From positions 372,001 through 436,000 of the forward strand of contig NZ_JAATJS010000004.1 of assembly GCF_011777495.1 (NCBI RefSeq): a stretch of 64,000 bases of DNA, in the 5' to 3' direction. Below the pieces are notes generated by a model that worked only from the letters and a program-made list of their open reading frames with translations, did not search any database and had not been told where the DNA came from. The position numbers were made by a program, and so were the translations under genes. This document shows positions 40,862 to 49,140 of this stretch, in pieces (within the stretch, counting starts at the first letter, position 1; the number at the start of each line of letters is the position of its first letter). The DNA is from Microvirga terricola (GTDB lineage: Bacteria > Pseudomonadota > Alphaproteobacteria > Rhizobiales > Beijerinckiaceae).

Positions 40862-43326
40862 GCCTTAACCAGTGGAACTTTCGGGACGGTACGGATACCT
40901 CCTCCGTTGTTACCACCAGAACCTTTCGGTTTCGACGACTTTTTCGGCTTCGACGGAGAGGCCGATTTCGCCCGTGGCTTCCGCTTCTTGGCGGCAACCG
41001 ACACATCCTTCTCGGGCTTCGGCTTCACCGGCCCTTCGGGATATTCGAAGCCGAGCGTCTGAAGCCCGATTTCGTCGGTTTTCACGATCACCCGAACCGC
41101 GCCGCCATCCTTCAGGCGGCCGAACAGCACATCGTCCGCGAGCGGCGTCTTGATGGTCATCTGGATCAGACGGGCCATCGGGCGTGCGCCCATGGCTTCA
41201 TCATATCCGTGCTCCACCAGCCAGTCGCGCGCCTCTTCGGTCAGCTCGATGGTGACGTTACGGTCCGCGAGCTGTGCCTCCAGCTGCAGGACGAACTTGT
41301 CGACGACTTTCTCCACGACCTCCTTCGGCAGGTGGCCGAAGGAGATGATGGCATCGAGGCGGTTGCGGAATTCCGGCGAGAACAGCTTGTTGACCGCCTC
41401 GGTGTCGTCCCCTTCCCGCTTCGTGCGCGTGAAGCCATAGGCTGGACGCGCCATGTCGGCGGCGCCCGCATTCGTGGTCATGATGATGACGACGTTGCGG
41501 AAATCGACCTGCTTGCCGTTGTGATCCGTCAGCTTCCCGTGATCCATGATCTGCAGCAGGATGTTGAACAGATCCGGGTGCGCCTTCTCGATCTCGTCGA
41601 GGAGGAGCACACAATGCGGATGCTGGTCGATGCCGTCGGTCAGGAGACCGCCCTGGTCGAAGCCCACATAGCCGGGAGGCGCGCCGATCAGGCGGCTGAC
41701 GGTGTGCCGCTCCATGTATTCCGACATGTCGAAGCGCAGAAGCTCGACACCGAGCGAAACGGCCAGCTGCTTTGCGACCTCGGTTTTGCCGACGCCCGTG
41801 GGGCCGGCAAAGAGATACGCGCCGATGGGCTTCTCGGGGTCACGCAGGCCCGCACGAGCGAGCTTGATCGCCGAGGTCAACGCATCGATGGCCTTGTCCT
41901 GGCCATAGACGACCCGCTTGAGGGTTTCCTGCAGATGCGCCAGCACCTCCGCGTCGTCCTTCGACACGGTCTTGGGCGGAATGCGAGCCATCGTGGCGAC
42001 GGTCGCCTCGATTTCCTTGAGGCCGATGGTCTTCTTCCGCTTGTTCTCAGGCAGAAGCATCTGCGACGCGCCGGTTTCATCGATCACGTCGATGGCCTTG
42101 TCCGGCAACTTGCGGTCGTTGATGTAGCGCGCGGACAACTCCACCGCCGCCTTCACCGCCTCGTTGGTGTAACGAAGCTTGTGGAACTCCTCGAAATAGG
42201 GCTTCAGGCCCTTCACGATCTCGATGGCATCCGGGACCGAAGGCTCATTGACGTCGATCTTCTGGAAGCGACGGACAAGCGCCCGGTCCTTCTCGAAATA
42301 CTGGCGGTATTCCTTGTAGGTGGTCGAGCCGATGCAGCGCAGCGTTCCCTGCGCGAGCGCGGGCTTGAGCAGGTTCGACGCGTCCATGGCGCCACCCGAG
42401 GTCGCGCCCGCGCCGATCACCGTGTGGATTTCGTCGATGAACATAATGGCCTTGGGATGGGCCTCGATTTCCTTCATTACCTGCTTCAGGCGCTCTTCAA
42501 AGTCGCCGCGATAGCGGGTGCCGGCGAGCAGCGTGCCCATGTCGAGGGCGAAGACCGTGGCGTCTTTCAGCACCTCCGGCACCTCGCCGCGCACGATCTT
42601 GCGGGCAAGGCCTTCCGCGATGGCGGTCTTACCGACACCGGGATCGCCGACGAGGAGCGGGTTGTTCTTCTGACGGCGGCACAGAACCTGAATCGTGCGC
42701 TGCACCTCCGCCTCGCGGCCGATCAGCGGATCGATCTTTCCGTCCTTCGCCTTCTTGTTGAGGTTGACGCAGTAAGCTTCAAGCGCATCGCCCTTTTTCT
42801 TCGGACGGGCCTCGGTCTCCTCCTGGGTCGGACGCTCGTTCGCCTCCTCCTCGACACCGCGCGGCGCGCGGCCCTCCGAAAGGCCCGGACGCTTGGCGAT
42901 GCCGTGGCTGATGTAGTTCACCGCATCGTAGCGGGTCATATCCTGCTCCTGCAGGAAATAGGCCGCATGGCTCTCCCGCTCGGCGAAGATGGCGACGAGG
43001 ACATTGGCTCCCGTCACCTCATCGCGCCCGGAGGACTGGACATGAATGACCGCGCGCTGGATGACCCGCTGGAATCCCGCCGTCGGCTTGGAATCCTGCC
43101 GCCCATCGGCCACCAGATTGGCCAGCTCGCTATCGACGTATTCGACGAGGTTGCGGCGCAGGATATCTAGGTCGACGTTACAAGCCCGCATGACCGCCGC
43201 CGCATCCTGATCATCGAGCAGCGCGAGCAGCAGGTGCTCCAGGGTCGCGTATTCGTGGCGGCGCTCGCCGGCGAGAGCGAGAGCTCGGTGGAGGGCTTGT
43301 TCAAGACTGCGAGAAAAGCTCGGCAA
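40858..43326 (-). CDS. clpA: ATP-dependent Clp protease ATP-binding subunit ClpA
   Basis: 822-residue AAA+ unfoldase that feeds proteins into ClpP. N domain ([30 protein letters not shown]), first AAA+ module with GDPGVGKTA, second with [10 protein letters not shown] and [11 protein letters not shown]. It has no coiled-coil middle domain, so it is ClpA and not ClpB. After the second module there is a 50-residue Lys/Ser/Pro-rich tail ([21 protein letters not shown]) absent from E. coli ClpA. clpS lies 31 bp upstream on the same strand. Confidence 0.96.
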   Translation of the reverse strand: MPSFSRSLEQALHRALALAGERRHEYATLEHLLLALLDDQDAAAVMRACNVDLDILRRNLVEYVDSELANLVADGRQDSKPTAGFQRVIQRAVIHVQSSGRDEVTGANVLVAIFAERESHAAYFLQEQDMTRYDAVNYISHGIAKRPGLSEGRAPRGVEEEANERPTQEETEARPKKKGDALEAYCVNLNKKAKDGKIDPLIGREAEVQRTIQVLCRRQKNNPLLVGDPGVGKTAIAEGLARKIVRGEVPEVLKDATVFALDMGTLLAGTRYRGDFEERLKQVMKEIEAHPKAIMFIDEIHTVIGAGATSGGAMDASNLLKPALAQGTLRCIGSTTYKEYRQYFEKDRALVRRFQKIDVNEPSVPDAIEIVKGLKPYFEEFHKLRYTNEAVKAAVELSARYINDRKLPDKAIDVIDETGASQMLLPENKRKKTIGLKEIEATVATMARIPPKTVSKDDAEVLAHLQETLKRVVYGQDKAIDALTSAIKLARAGLRDPEKPIGAYLFAGPTGVGKTEVAKQLAVSLGVELLRFDMSEYMERHTVSRLIGAPPGYVGFDQGGLLTDGIDQHPHCVLLLDEIEKAHPDLFNILLQIMDHGKLTDHNGKQVDFRNVVIIMTTNAGAADMARPAYGFTRTKREGDDTEAVNKLFSPEFRNRLDAIISFGHLPKEVVEKVVDKFVLQLEAQLADRNVTIELTEEARDWLVEHGYDEAMGARPMARLIQMTIKTPLADDVLFGRLKDGGAVRVIVKTDEIGLQTLGFEYPEGPVKPKPEKDVSVAAKKRKPRAKSASPSKPKKSSKPKGSGGNNGGGIRTVPKVPLVKA

Positions 43327-43341
43327 CGGCTTGTCCTTTAA

Positions 43342-43355
43342 GAGACGGATGTCTC
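43342..43355 (-). other. Short hairpin between clpS and clpA
   Basis: GAGAC-GGAT-GTCTC in the 31-bp gap. It is too short for a terminator and has no T-run; it could tune the ClpA to ClpS ratio. Confidence 0.3.
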
Positions 43356-43357
43356 GG

Positions 43358-43747
43358 CTAGTTCTTTTCCATAACGCATTGCAGAGGGTGCTGGTGCTTC
43401 CGGGCGAAATCCATCACCTGGGTCACCTTCGTCTCCGCGACTTCGTAGGTAAAAACTCCACATTCGCCCACGCCGTTCTGGTGGACGTGCAGCATGATGC
43501 GGGTCGCGTCCTCGCGGTTCTTGTTGAAGAAGCGTTCCAGCACATGCACCACGAACTCCATGGGCGTGTAGTCATCGTTTAAAAGCAGAACACGATATAA
43601 GTTAGGCCGCTTGGTACGCGGTTTGGCTTTCGTGACGATTGCGGTACTGGAACGACCGCCATCGTCCCCGCCAGGAGGCTCCGACCCGGCGGACGATTGA
43701 AGAATTTGGTTCGACCGGGCTGACGTGCCCCTGACTAACCGCAGCAT
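43358..43747 (-). CDS. clpS: Clp protease adaptor ClpS
   Basis: 129 residues. The ClpS core is clear: [24 protein letters not shown], then [24 protein letters not shown]. ClpS delivers N-degron proteins to ClpA. Residues 1-50 are a polar extension. ATG 43747 is chosen; the frame could start at 43807. The gene is directly upstream of clpA. Confidence 0.95.
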   Translation of the reverse strand: MLRLVRGTSARSNQILQSSAGSEPPGGDDGGRSSTAIVTKAKPRTKRPNLYRVLLLNDDYTPMEFVVHVLERFFNKNREDATRIMLHVHQNGVGECGVFTYEVAETKVTQVMDFARKHQHPLQCVMEKN

Positions 43748-43941
43748 GATAATCCGACCGAGCCTCGTTATTGGTTTCCCGCCCTGGGACGCGGCGAGTT
43801 CCGCCACCCCAGTTCACTCCAAATGTATAGTCGCAGCGTTCGGTTCGCTAGATCAACCAGATGGGTCGTCGCAGGCTGGGCCGAGAACCCGGCCCCCTTG
43901 GCAGCCCTTGGAAATTCAGTCGCGATCACCCGACCGTGAAT

Positions 43942-43970
43942 AAAAAATGCCCGGCACGAAGGCCGGGCAT
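43942..43970 (-). terminator. Terminator of the phasin gene
   Basis: On the minus strand, stem ATGCCCGGC-CTTCGT-GCCGGGCAT followed by five or more T. It lies 30 bp after the phasin stop and separates it from clpS. Confidence 0.9.
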
Positions 43971-43999
43971 GAAAACCGATCAGGCGATGCGGTTGCGCG

Positions 44000-44335
44000 T
44001 CAGGCCTTGGTCGCTTTCGCGACAAAGCCCTCGTAAGGCTTCAACGTCTCGGTCGCGAGGGCGGAATAGAGCACGCTCATCTTGGCCGACTGGCTCACGA
44101 GGCTGTCATAGGCCCCCTTCACATAGTCGGTCTGAACCTCGACGGCCTTGTCGATGGTTCGCACGCCGAAAAGCTTTTCCACCGCCGAGGAGCCCTGCTC
44201 GAACGTCTTGCGGGCGTATTCAGCGGACTCGGCTGCAATAGCCTGAGCGTTGCTCGACAAGGCGCCAAGAGAGCGCATCGCGGCGTCCATACTGTCCTGA
44301 CCGAACTTCTGAATCTCATCGAACGACTGAATCAT
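44000..44335 (-). CDS. Phasin family protein
   Basis: 111-residue amphipathic, Ala/Ser-rich protein with the phasin pattern FGQDSMDAAMRSLGALSSNAQAIAAE, AEYARKTFEQGSSAVEKL and TDYVKGAYDSLVSQSAKM. Phasins coat polyhydroxyalkanoate granules. The start MIQSFDEIQKFG at 44335 has GAGG upstream. It stands alone with its own promoter and terminator, with PhaR-like TGC/GCA sites in the promoter. Confidence 0.9.
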   Translation of the reverse strand: MIQSFDEIQKFGQDSMDAAMRSLGALSSNAQAIAAESAEYARKTFEQGSSAVEKLFGVRTIDKAVEVQTDYVKGAYDSLVSQSAKMSVLYSALATETLKPYEGFVAKATKA

Positions 44336-44398
44336 CTTGAACCTCGGCTCGTTTAAGGCTTCACTGTAACAAAAGCTCGCCAAATGAAGCGACAGGGG

Positions 44399-44448
44399 AC
44401 CATATGTGCACTGCAGCAAATTTGTCAAGAAAATTGTGCATCGCACAA
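44399..44448 (-). promoter_or_regulatory. Phasin promoter with PhaR-like operator sites
   Basis: Minus-strand -35 TTGACA (44423-44428) and -10 TATGGT (44399-44404) with an 18-bp spacer. The spacer holds TGCTGCAGTGCA (44407-44418). Just upstream is TTGTGC-GAT-GCACAA (44434-44448), a perfect 6+6 palindrome. TGC/GCA-rich pairs are the binding pattern reported for the PHA repressor PhaR, and one site sits between -35 and -10 where a repressor would block polymerase. Confidence 0.6.
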
Positions 44449-44550
44449 TGAACTGCCGCCCGCCGCGCAGCTGTTAACCCGCCCGTAACCGCACCCACTT
44501 ACCTTCAGAGACTGTGTCGCCCCGGCAACGAACTCCTCAAGGAGCGACGG

Positions 44551-46191
44551 GTGCGAGTGCCTGATGCCAGACGAAACAGGGACTGTTGCAGGATGAATTC
44601 GGTTTGGGTCGGACGTGGAAAAGCCCTGGCCTTCGTGGGCATCGCCGCGTCTCTCGCCATTGTTCTCGCCTCTCCTGCTGAGGCGGCCCGCCGCAAGGCA
44701 AGGCATGCCGGAGGCAGCTACACGCCTCCGACGGCATCTCTGGTCGTCGACGCGAAGACGGGAAAGGTTCTCGAAGCCGAGAACGCCGACGCCCTGCGTC
44801 ATCCGGCGTCGATCACCAAAGTCATGACGCTCTACCTGCTGTTCGAGCAGTTGGAACGCGGCAAGCTCACGCTTAACTCCGAGCTTCGCATTTCCGCCAA
44901 CGCGGCGCGACAAGCTCCCTCGAAACTCGGTCTGTCCCCGGGCAGTACCATCGAGGTCGAGGACGCGATCAAGGCGCTTGTCACCAAGTCGGCCAACGAC
45001 ATCGCCGTCGCGGTCGCCGAGAACCTGGCCGGGACGGAACAGGAATTCGCCGAGCAGATGACGCGGAAAGCGCGTGCTCTCGGCATGACCAAGACGGTCT
45101 ATCGCAACGCCTCCGGTCTTCCGAACCCCGGGCAGGTCACGACCGCCCGTGATCTCGTGACCCTCGGCCGCGCGATCCAGGACCGGTTCCCGAAATACTA
45201 CCCCTATTTCAGCACGCACGTTTTCAATTTTGACGGCGCGAGCCATCGCAACCACAACCGCCTCCTTGGCCGTGTGGAAGGCGTCGACGGCATCAAGACC
45301 GGATTTGTCAACGCGTCGGGCTTCAACGTCCTGACCAACGTCAAGACCGAGAACCGTCACCTCGTTGCGGTCGTGCTCGGCGGGCGTTCCGCCGCCAGCC
45401 GCGACAACACCATGGCTGCGCTCATCGAAGACAACCTGCCGCAAGCCTATGCCGGCCTGCGGACGGCTCCGCTCGTCACCGAGAACGGCGGCGGCGCTCG
45501 CCCGGTCGTCGTGGCGGACGCCTCGCCGGCTCCGGCGGTGCCTGCGAGTGCGACCACGGAAACGACTGCGGCTGCCGAACCCGCGCCGGCTCCCCCGGCA
45601 GCTCCGGCCCGCAAGCCGCTCGACCTGAATTCGCTGCGTCCGGTCGTCGCCTCGGCCACCGGTGCCAGCTCGACGACAACCCCGTCCTCCGCGCCGGCCG
45701 TTCGCTGGCAGAAGGGCGCGGATCCCCTGCCCTTGAACACCCAGGCTTACGCGCCCCTGCCCTCGGAACCGGCTATGGACCAGCCGACGGCCGACCAGAA
45801 GGCCGCGCTCCAGGCCAGGATCGAGGCGAAGATGACCGAAGCGGCCGCCGTGCCGCCGCCGGCTCCGCCCGCGCCGATCAAGACCGCTGCTCTAAAGGTC
45901 GAAGCCCCGAAGGCCGAGATTGCCGAGCCGAAGAAGCCCACGATCACTGGCTGGATCATCCAGCTTGGTGCGACGGATGACGAGGCCAAGGCGAAGGCCA
46001 TGCTCGATTCCGCCCGCTCGCGCGTCGGCAAGCTTCTAGCGAAGGCGTCGCCCTTCACGGAAAAAGTGACCAAGGACGGCAGCACCCTTTACCGCGCCCG
46101 CTTCTCCGGCTTCCCGGAATCGGACGATGCGGAGCAAGCCTGCAAGGCGCTCAAGAAGAGCGGATTTGCCTGCTTCGCGTCACGCGGCTGA
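44551..46191 (+). CDS. D-alanyl-D-alanine carboxypeptidase with C-terminal SPOR domain
   Basis: 546 residues from GTG 44551, chosen because AAGGAG lies six bases upstream; ATG 44593 is the alternative and has no good ribosome site. Signal peptide (ALAFVGIAASLAIVLASPAEA), then the S11 peptidase domain with Ser87 in SITK, SAN and KTGF. A Pro/Ala-rich linker of about 130 residues leads to a SPOR domain (GWIIQLGATDDEAKAKAMLDSA) that binds denuded glycan at the division site. It trims the last D-Ala from peptidoglycan stem peptides, likely during septation. Confidence 0.94.
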   Translation: MRVPDARRNRDCCRMNSVWVGRGKALAFVGIAASLAIVLASPAEAARRKARHAGGSYTPPTASLVVDAKTGKVLEAENADALRHPASITKVMTLYLLFEQLERGKLTLNSELRISANAARQAPSKLGLSPGSTIEVEDAIKALVTKSANDIAVAVAENLAGTEQEFAEQMTRKARALGMTKTVYRNASGLPNPGQVTTARDLVTLGRAIQDRFPKYYPYFSTHVFNFDGASHRNHNRLLGRVEGVDGIKTGFVNASGFNVLTNVKTENRHLVAVVLGGRSAASRDNTMAALIEDNLPQAYAGLRTAPLVTENGGGARPVVVADASPAPAVPASATTETTAAAEPAPAPPAAPARKPLDLNSLRPVVASATGASSTTTPSSAPAVRWQKGADPLPLNTQAYAPLPSEPAMDQPTADQKAALQARIEAKMTEAAAVPPPAPPAPIKTAALKVEAPKAEIAEPKKPTITGWIIQLGATDDEAKAKAMLDSARSRVGKLLAKASPFTEKVTKDGSTLYRARFSGFPESDDAEQACKALKKSGFACFASRG

Positions 46192-46199
46192 AAACTTTA

Positions 46200-46226
46200 G
46201 CGACGGCGTGCGTTTCTCGCCGTCGC
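46200..46226. terminator. Hairpin between convergent carboxypeptidase and DnaJ-type genes
   Basis: Perfect stem GCGACGGCG / CGCCGTCGC with a nine-base loop, without a T-run on either side. Confidence 0.45.
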
Positions 46227-46255
46227 ACCCCACCAACCGGATCGCGCGTGGAGTA

Positions 46256-46969
46256 TCAGCGATGTCGGCCCAACAGAACTTCTCTCGCCTGATTGACCCG
46301 GGCAGCCAGATAAGCCGTCCCGCCTTGGTCGGGATGGAGCTTCTTAATGAGCGTCCGATGAGCCTGTCGGACCTCGTCGAGGCTCGCGCCCGGCTGAAGC
46401 CCCAGGATCTGGTAGGCTTCATCTTTCGACATCGCGCCCGCCTGCGCCTGAGTGCGCGTCCGCGTGTCGCGATCTCCCTGAGCGTCTTCACGCCAGCCGG
46501 AAAACCGGCGGTCAAAATAAGCCTCTAGAAGCGGAACCCCTTCCGGGTCGAGCGCAGAACATTCCTCATAAAGACGGCGCAGGCTTTCCTGATCCAACGC
46601 AGACAGCCTGCGCCCGATATAAGCGCCCGCAAGAACGCTGCCCTCAACGGCGCCGGTGGCGTGGTCGATTTCCATCTCGATCATGGCGGAGCGAATTCGC
46701 GAGAAGCGCCCCGGCTCGCCTGCAGACGTCTTGCGCCAGGGGCCTATAAACCTGAGGCCATCCCACCCTAACGCCCAGGCCGCGAAAGCACCCAAGAGAA
46801 GCGCCATGTCGATGCGGCCCCGCAGCCCTAGGACAAGCGCCGCGCCAAGGGCGAGCACGCCTCCCACAATCTTGACCGCTTTTGCGACCGCCACCGTGTC
46901 CGAGCGCATGAAGACTTTGCTGAGCCACCACACCAGCGCCACGGCGGCAATTCCATAGAGAAGCATCAT
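46256..46969 (-). CDS. Membrane protein with C-terminal DnaJ domain
   Basis: 237 residues: two or three N-terminal transmembrane segments (LLYGIAAVALVWWLSKVFM; VGGVLALGAALVLGL), a cytoplasmic linker, and a C-terminal J domain (DEAYQILGLQPGASLDEVRQ) whose HPD is intact in KKLHPDQGG. It should recruit DnaK to the membrane, resembling TIM14-like bacterial J proteins. GGGGGAGGAAG stands upstream of ATG 46969. Divergent from the panC-like gene. Confidence 0.87.
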   Translation of the reverse strand: MMLLYGIAAVALVWWLSKVFMRSDTVAVAKAVKIVGGVLALGAALVLGLRGRIDMALLLGAFAAWALGWDGLRFIGPWRKTSAGEPGRFSRIRSAMIEMEIDHATGAVEGSVLAGAYIGRRLSALDQESLRRLYEECSALDPEGVPLLEAYFDRRFSGWREDAQGDRDTRTRTQAQAGAMSKDEAYQILGLQPGASLDEVRQAHRTLIKKLHPDQGGTAYLAARVNQAREVLLGRHR

Positions 46970-47097
46970 GGACGTTCTTCCTCCCCCGTCATGTGGGCGG
47001 GCTTGCGGCACTTGTAAATGCGTCGGAGGATGAAGTTTGCGCAGTTCACAGGGCTTTGCTGGGCACGAAGCTGCTTCATAACCGCCAGGGGACCATG

Positions 47098-47940
47098 ATG
47101 CCGGCACCCGTTATCGACAATGTCAGCGCCCTTCGAAAGGCGGTTTCCGAATGGCGGCGCGAGAGCCAAACCATTGCGCTCGTTCCGACGCGCAGGGCGC
47201 TCCATGAAGGGCATCTCTCCCTGGTGAGGATCGCACGGCAGGAGGCCAACCGCGTCATCGTCTCGCTTCTGCCTGATCATGGGATCGACATGGCGAGGAA
47301 GGTGGAAGAGAGCAGCCGCAAATTGTCCGGCCTCGCCGATATCGTCTTCGCTCCGCCCCTATCCACAATGGTGCGCGAAAGGGAGTACACGACCGTCACT
47401 CTCTCAGGCCCTGCCGAGGCGGGACTTGAGGATCGGTTCGACCCTGACCATTTCCGCGGCGCTGCGACCATGGCCGCGAAGCTCTTCAATCTCGCGCATC
47501 CGGACATCGCCGTTCTCGGAGAGAAGCATTATCAGGAGCTTCTGGTCGTCAGACGGATGACGGAAGATCTGCATTTCCCCGTCCGCATCGTGTCGGGACC
47601 CATTTTACGCGAGGCGGGCGGCCTCGCCGTCTCCGCGCGCAACCGGCACCTGTCGAAGGATCACCGGGCTCACGCGGCCATTCTCTTTCAGACATTGAAA
47701 TCCTGCGCCGAGGGACTGAGTGCCGGCGACGCCATGGCGGATGTTCTGGAAGCGGGATGGGCCGTTTTGTCGAAAGCCGATTTCAAGGTCGATTACCTGG
47801 ACGCGCGCGACGCGCTCACATTGGCTCCGGCCTCGCAATCGTCCGGGTCGCTTCGCCTTTTCGTCGCGGCTCGACTGGGCGCGACGCGTCTCATCGACAA
47901 CGTCGCGATCCCGCAGTTCTCAATGCAATCGTCGCGTTGA
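47098..47940 (+). CDS. Divergent pantoate--beta-alanine ligase homologue (PanC-like)
   Basis: 280 residues with the PanC frame but many changed sites. PTMGALHEGH reads PTRRALHEGH. The pantoate-binding NPTQF segment is missing: VSLLPDHGIDMARK replaces it, and the following YPR region is shortened. GEKDYQ reads GEKHYQ, while the ATP-binding Lys and the Gln remain. SSRN reads SARN. It may be a second, altered or inactive PanC; true PanC would be elsewhere. Two adjacent ATG codons (47095, 47098) follow AGGGG. The last 21 bp overlap the convergent next gene. Confidence 0.8.
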   Translation: MPAPVIDNVSALRKAVSEWRRESQTIALVPTRRALHEGHLSLVRIARQEANRVIVSLLPDHGIDMARKVEESSRKLSGLADIVFAPPLSTMVREREYTTVTLSGPAEAGLEDRFDPDHFRGAATMAAKLFNLAHPDIAVLGEKHYQELLVVRRMTEDLHFPVRIVSGPILREAGGLAVSARNRHLSKDHRAHAAILFQTLKSCAEGLSAGDAMADVLEAGWAVLSKADFKVDYLDARDALTLAPASQSSGSLRLFVAARLGATRLIDNVAIPQFSMQSSR

Positions 47941-48282
47941 TTTACGCTCGCTCTCGCGCTCCCAGGTGCGGACAGTGACGCCATTGACACCCACATCATG
48001 CAATCTGTCGCTCAGATCGATGAAGTGCTGTTCGGTCATCGCCAGATCGACCTCGCTTTGGCCGATCTCGATCGTTTCGGGCTCAAGTTCGGAAGCCGCG
48101 TAGCGTTCAAAAGCCGCGGACATCTCCGCATAGGCGAACGCTACGGGAAGGGTTCGGAAGATGGTGGAAAAATCCTCGTCCAGTGCTCCGGTTTCCAGAT
48201 CGCGCATTTGGACGAGATAACCGTCAGCGTGCTCGCAGACTTCGTAACGCCAGTGTCGGCCCTCAGATGCTGTTAGAAGCAT
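47920..48282 (-). CDS. Hypothetical protein
   Basis: 120 residues, acidic and soluble, with no recognised domain (WRYEVCEHADGYLVQMRDLE at the N-terminus). Supported by GGAGG five bases before ATG 48282 and by its place as the last of four minus-strand genes. It overlaps the end of the convergent panC-like gene by 21 bp. Confidence 0.68.
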   Translation of the reverse strand: MLLTASEGRHWRYEVCEHADGYLVQMRDLETGALDEDFSTIFRTLPVAFAYAEMSAAFERYAASELEPETIEIGQSEVDLAMTEQHFIDLSDRLHDVGVNGVTVRTWERESERKSTRRLH

Positions 48283-48363
48283 GGCAACCTCCACTCGACT
48301 GAACTGCTAAGCTAATGCGAATCCCGGCTTCGCGGTTCCATGCTGGAGGGGTTCACGAAATTG

Positions 48364-48624
48364 CTAACGGCGGACTCCATAGTCCACGCGGACCCGGCCA
48401 CCGACCTTCACCGCCGTGCCGTTGCCGACATCGATAAAGCCTTGATTGGCCTTCACATAGTCCGTTCTTTCACCCTGTGTCGACTTGGTCTTGACTACGT
48501 CCTTGCACTCGGGCGGCACCTGCACGCGGACACCCGGCGGCAGGTCGGGCATGCGGCACTCTTTCGCAACCGCGGAGCCGGTGCCCATGAGCAGAAGGGC
48601 GACAACGGGCAGAAGCTTTGTCAT
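48364..48624 (-). CDS. Small secreted hypothetical protein
   Basis: 86 residues: signal peptide (MTKLLPVVALLLMGTGSAVA) and a mature part of about 66 residues with two Cys (KECRMPD, PPECKDV). Family not recognised. It starts 23 bp after the DUF1489 stop and is probably co-transcribed. Confidence 0.75.
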   Translation of the reverse strand: MTKLLPVVALLLMGTGSAVAKECRMPDLPPGVRVQVPPECKDVVKTKSTQGERTDYVKANQGFIDVGNGTAVKVGGRVRVDYGVRR

Positions 48625-48647
48625 GGATATCCTCGCCTGACGATACG

Positions 48648-49085
48648 TCACAGAAGGCCGAGTTCGGCCAGCTGCCGGCGCATCTCTTCCGGCATCTTAG
48701 CGAGATCGCCCGCCTTTGTGTCAATGTCACGCGGCGCATCCTTGGCGGCGAGATAGCGCCAGCCTTGGAAAGCCCGGTAAGGGCGTGGTTCTACGGGAAC
48801 GACCTTGGGGTCGAGCACCAGATGGCAGCGTCCGATTCCCTCTCCATCCGTGAAGGGGCGAATGTCAAGCAGCGCCTGGCGCGCCGCCACCTGCCCCTTA
48901 ATGACCCAGTAGAGCGAGCCGCCATCGAGCAATTCGTCGATACGCTTGGGCACCATACGCGTGGTGTGCGTCTGCTCATACTCCCGGCCGAGCCGCCTGT
49001 GGAGCAACCGGTTTTCCTCGATCCAGTCCACGAGATCGGTAATCGACTCGCAGCCGACGCAGAGTTTGATGAGGTGAAGTGCCAT
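48648..49085 (-). CDS. DUF1489 family protein
   Basis: 145 residues beginning MALHLIKLCVGCESITDLV, the fixed start of this alphaproteobacterial family, with TRMVPKRIDELLDGGSLYWVIKG and GWRYLAAKDAPRD further on. Function unknown. Lies 55 bp downstream of the carboxylase gene, same strand. Confidence 0.9.
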   Translation of the reverse strand: MALHLIKLCVGCESITDLVDWIEENRLLHRRLGREYEQTHTTRMVPKRIDELLDGGSLYWVIKGQVAARQALLDIRPFTDGEGIGRCHLVLDPKVVPVEPRPYRAFQGWRYLAAKDAPRDIDTKAGDLAKMPEEMRRQLAELGLL

Positions 49086-49140
49086 CAGGAAAATTCAATC
49101 ACATGTCGATGCGGGACAAAATCAGGCGACGCGCCGCATC

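Noticed and set aside
40723-43170. 815-residue open frame on the plus strand
   Set aside because: It is antisense to clpA, whose domains and motifs are certain; the translation is Arg/His/Leu-rich with no family features, as GC-rich shadow frames are.
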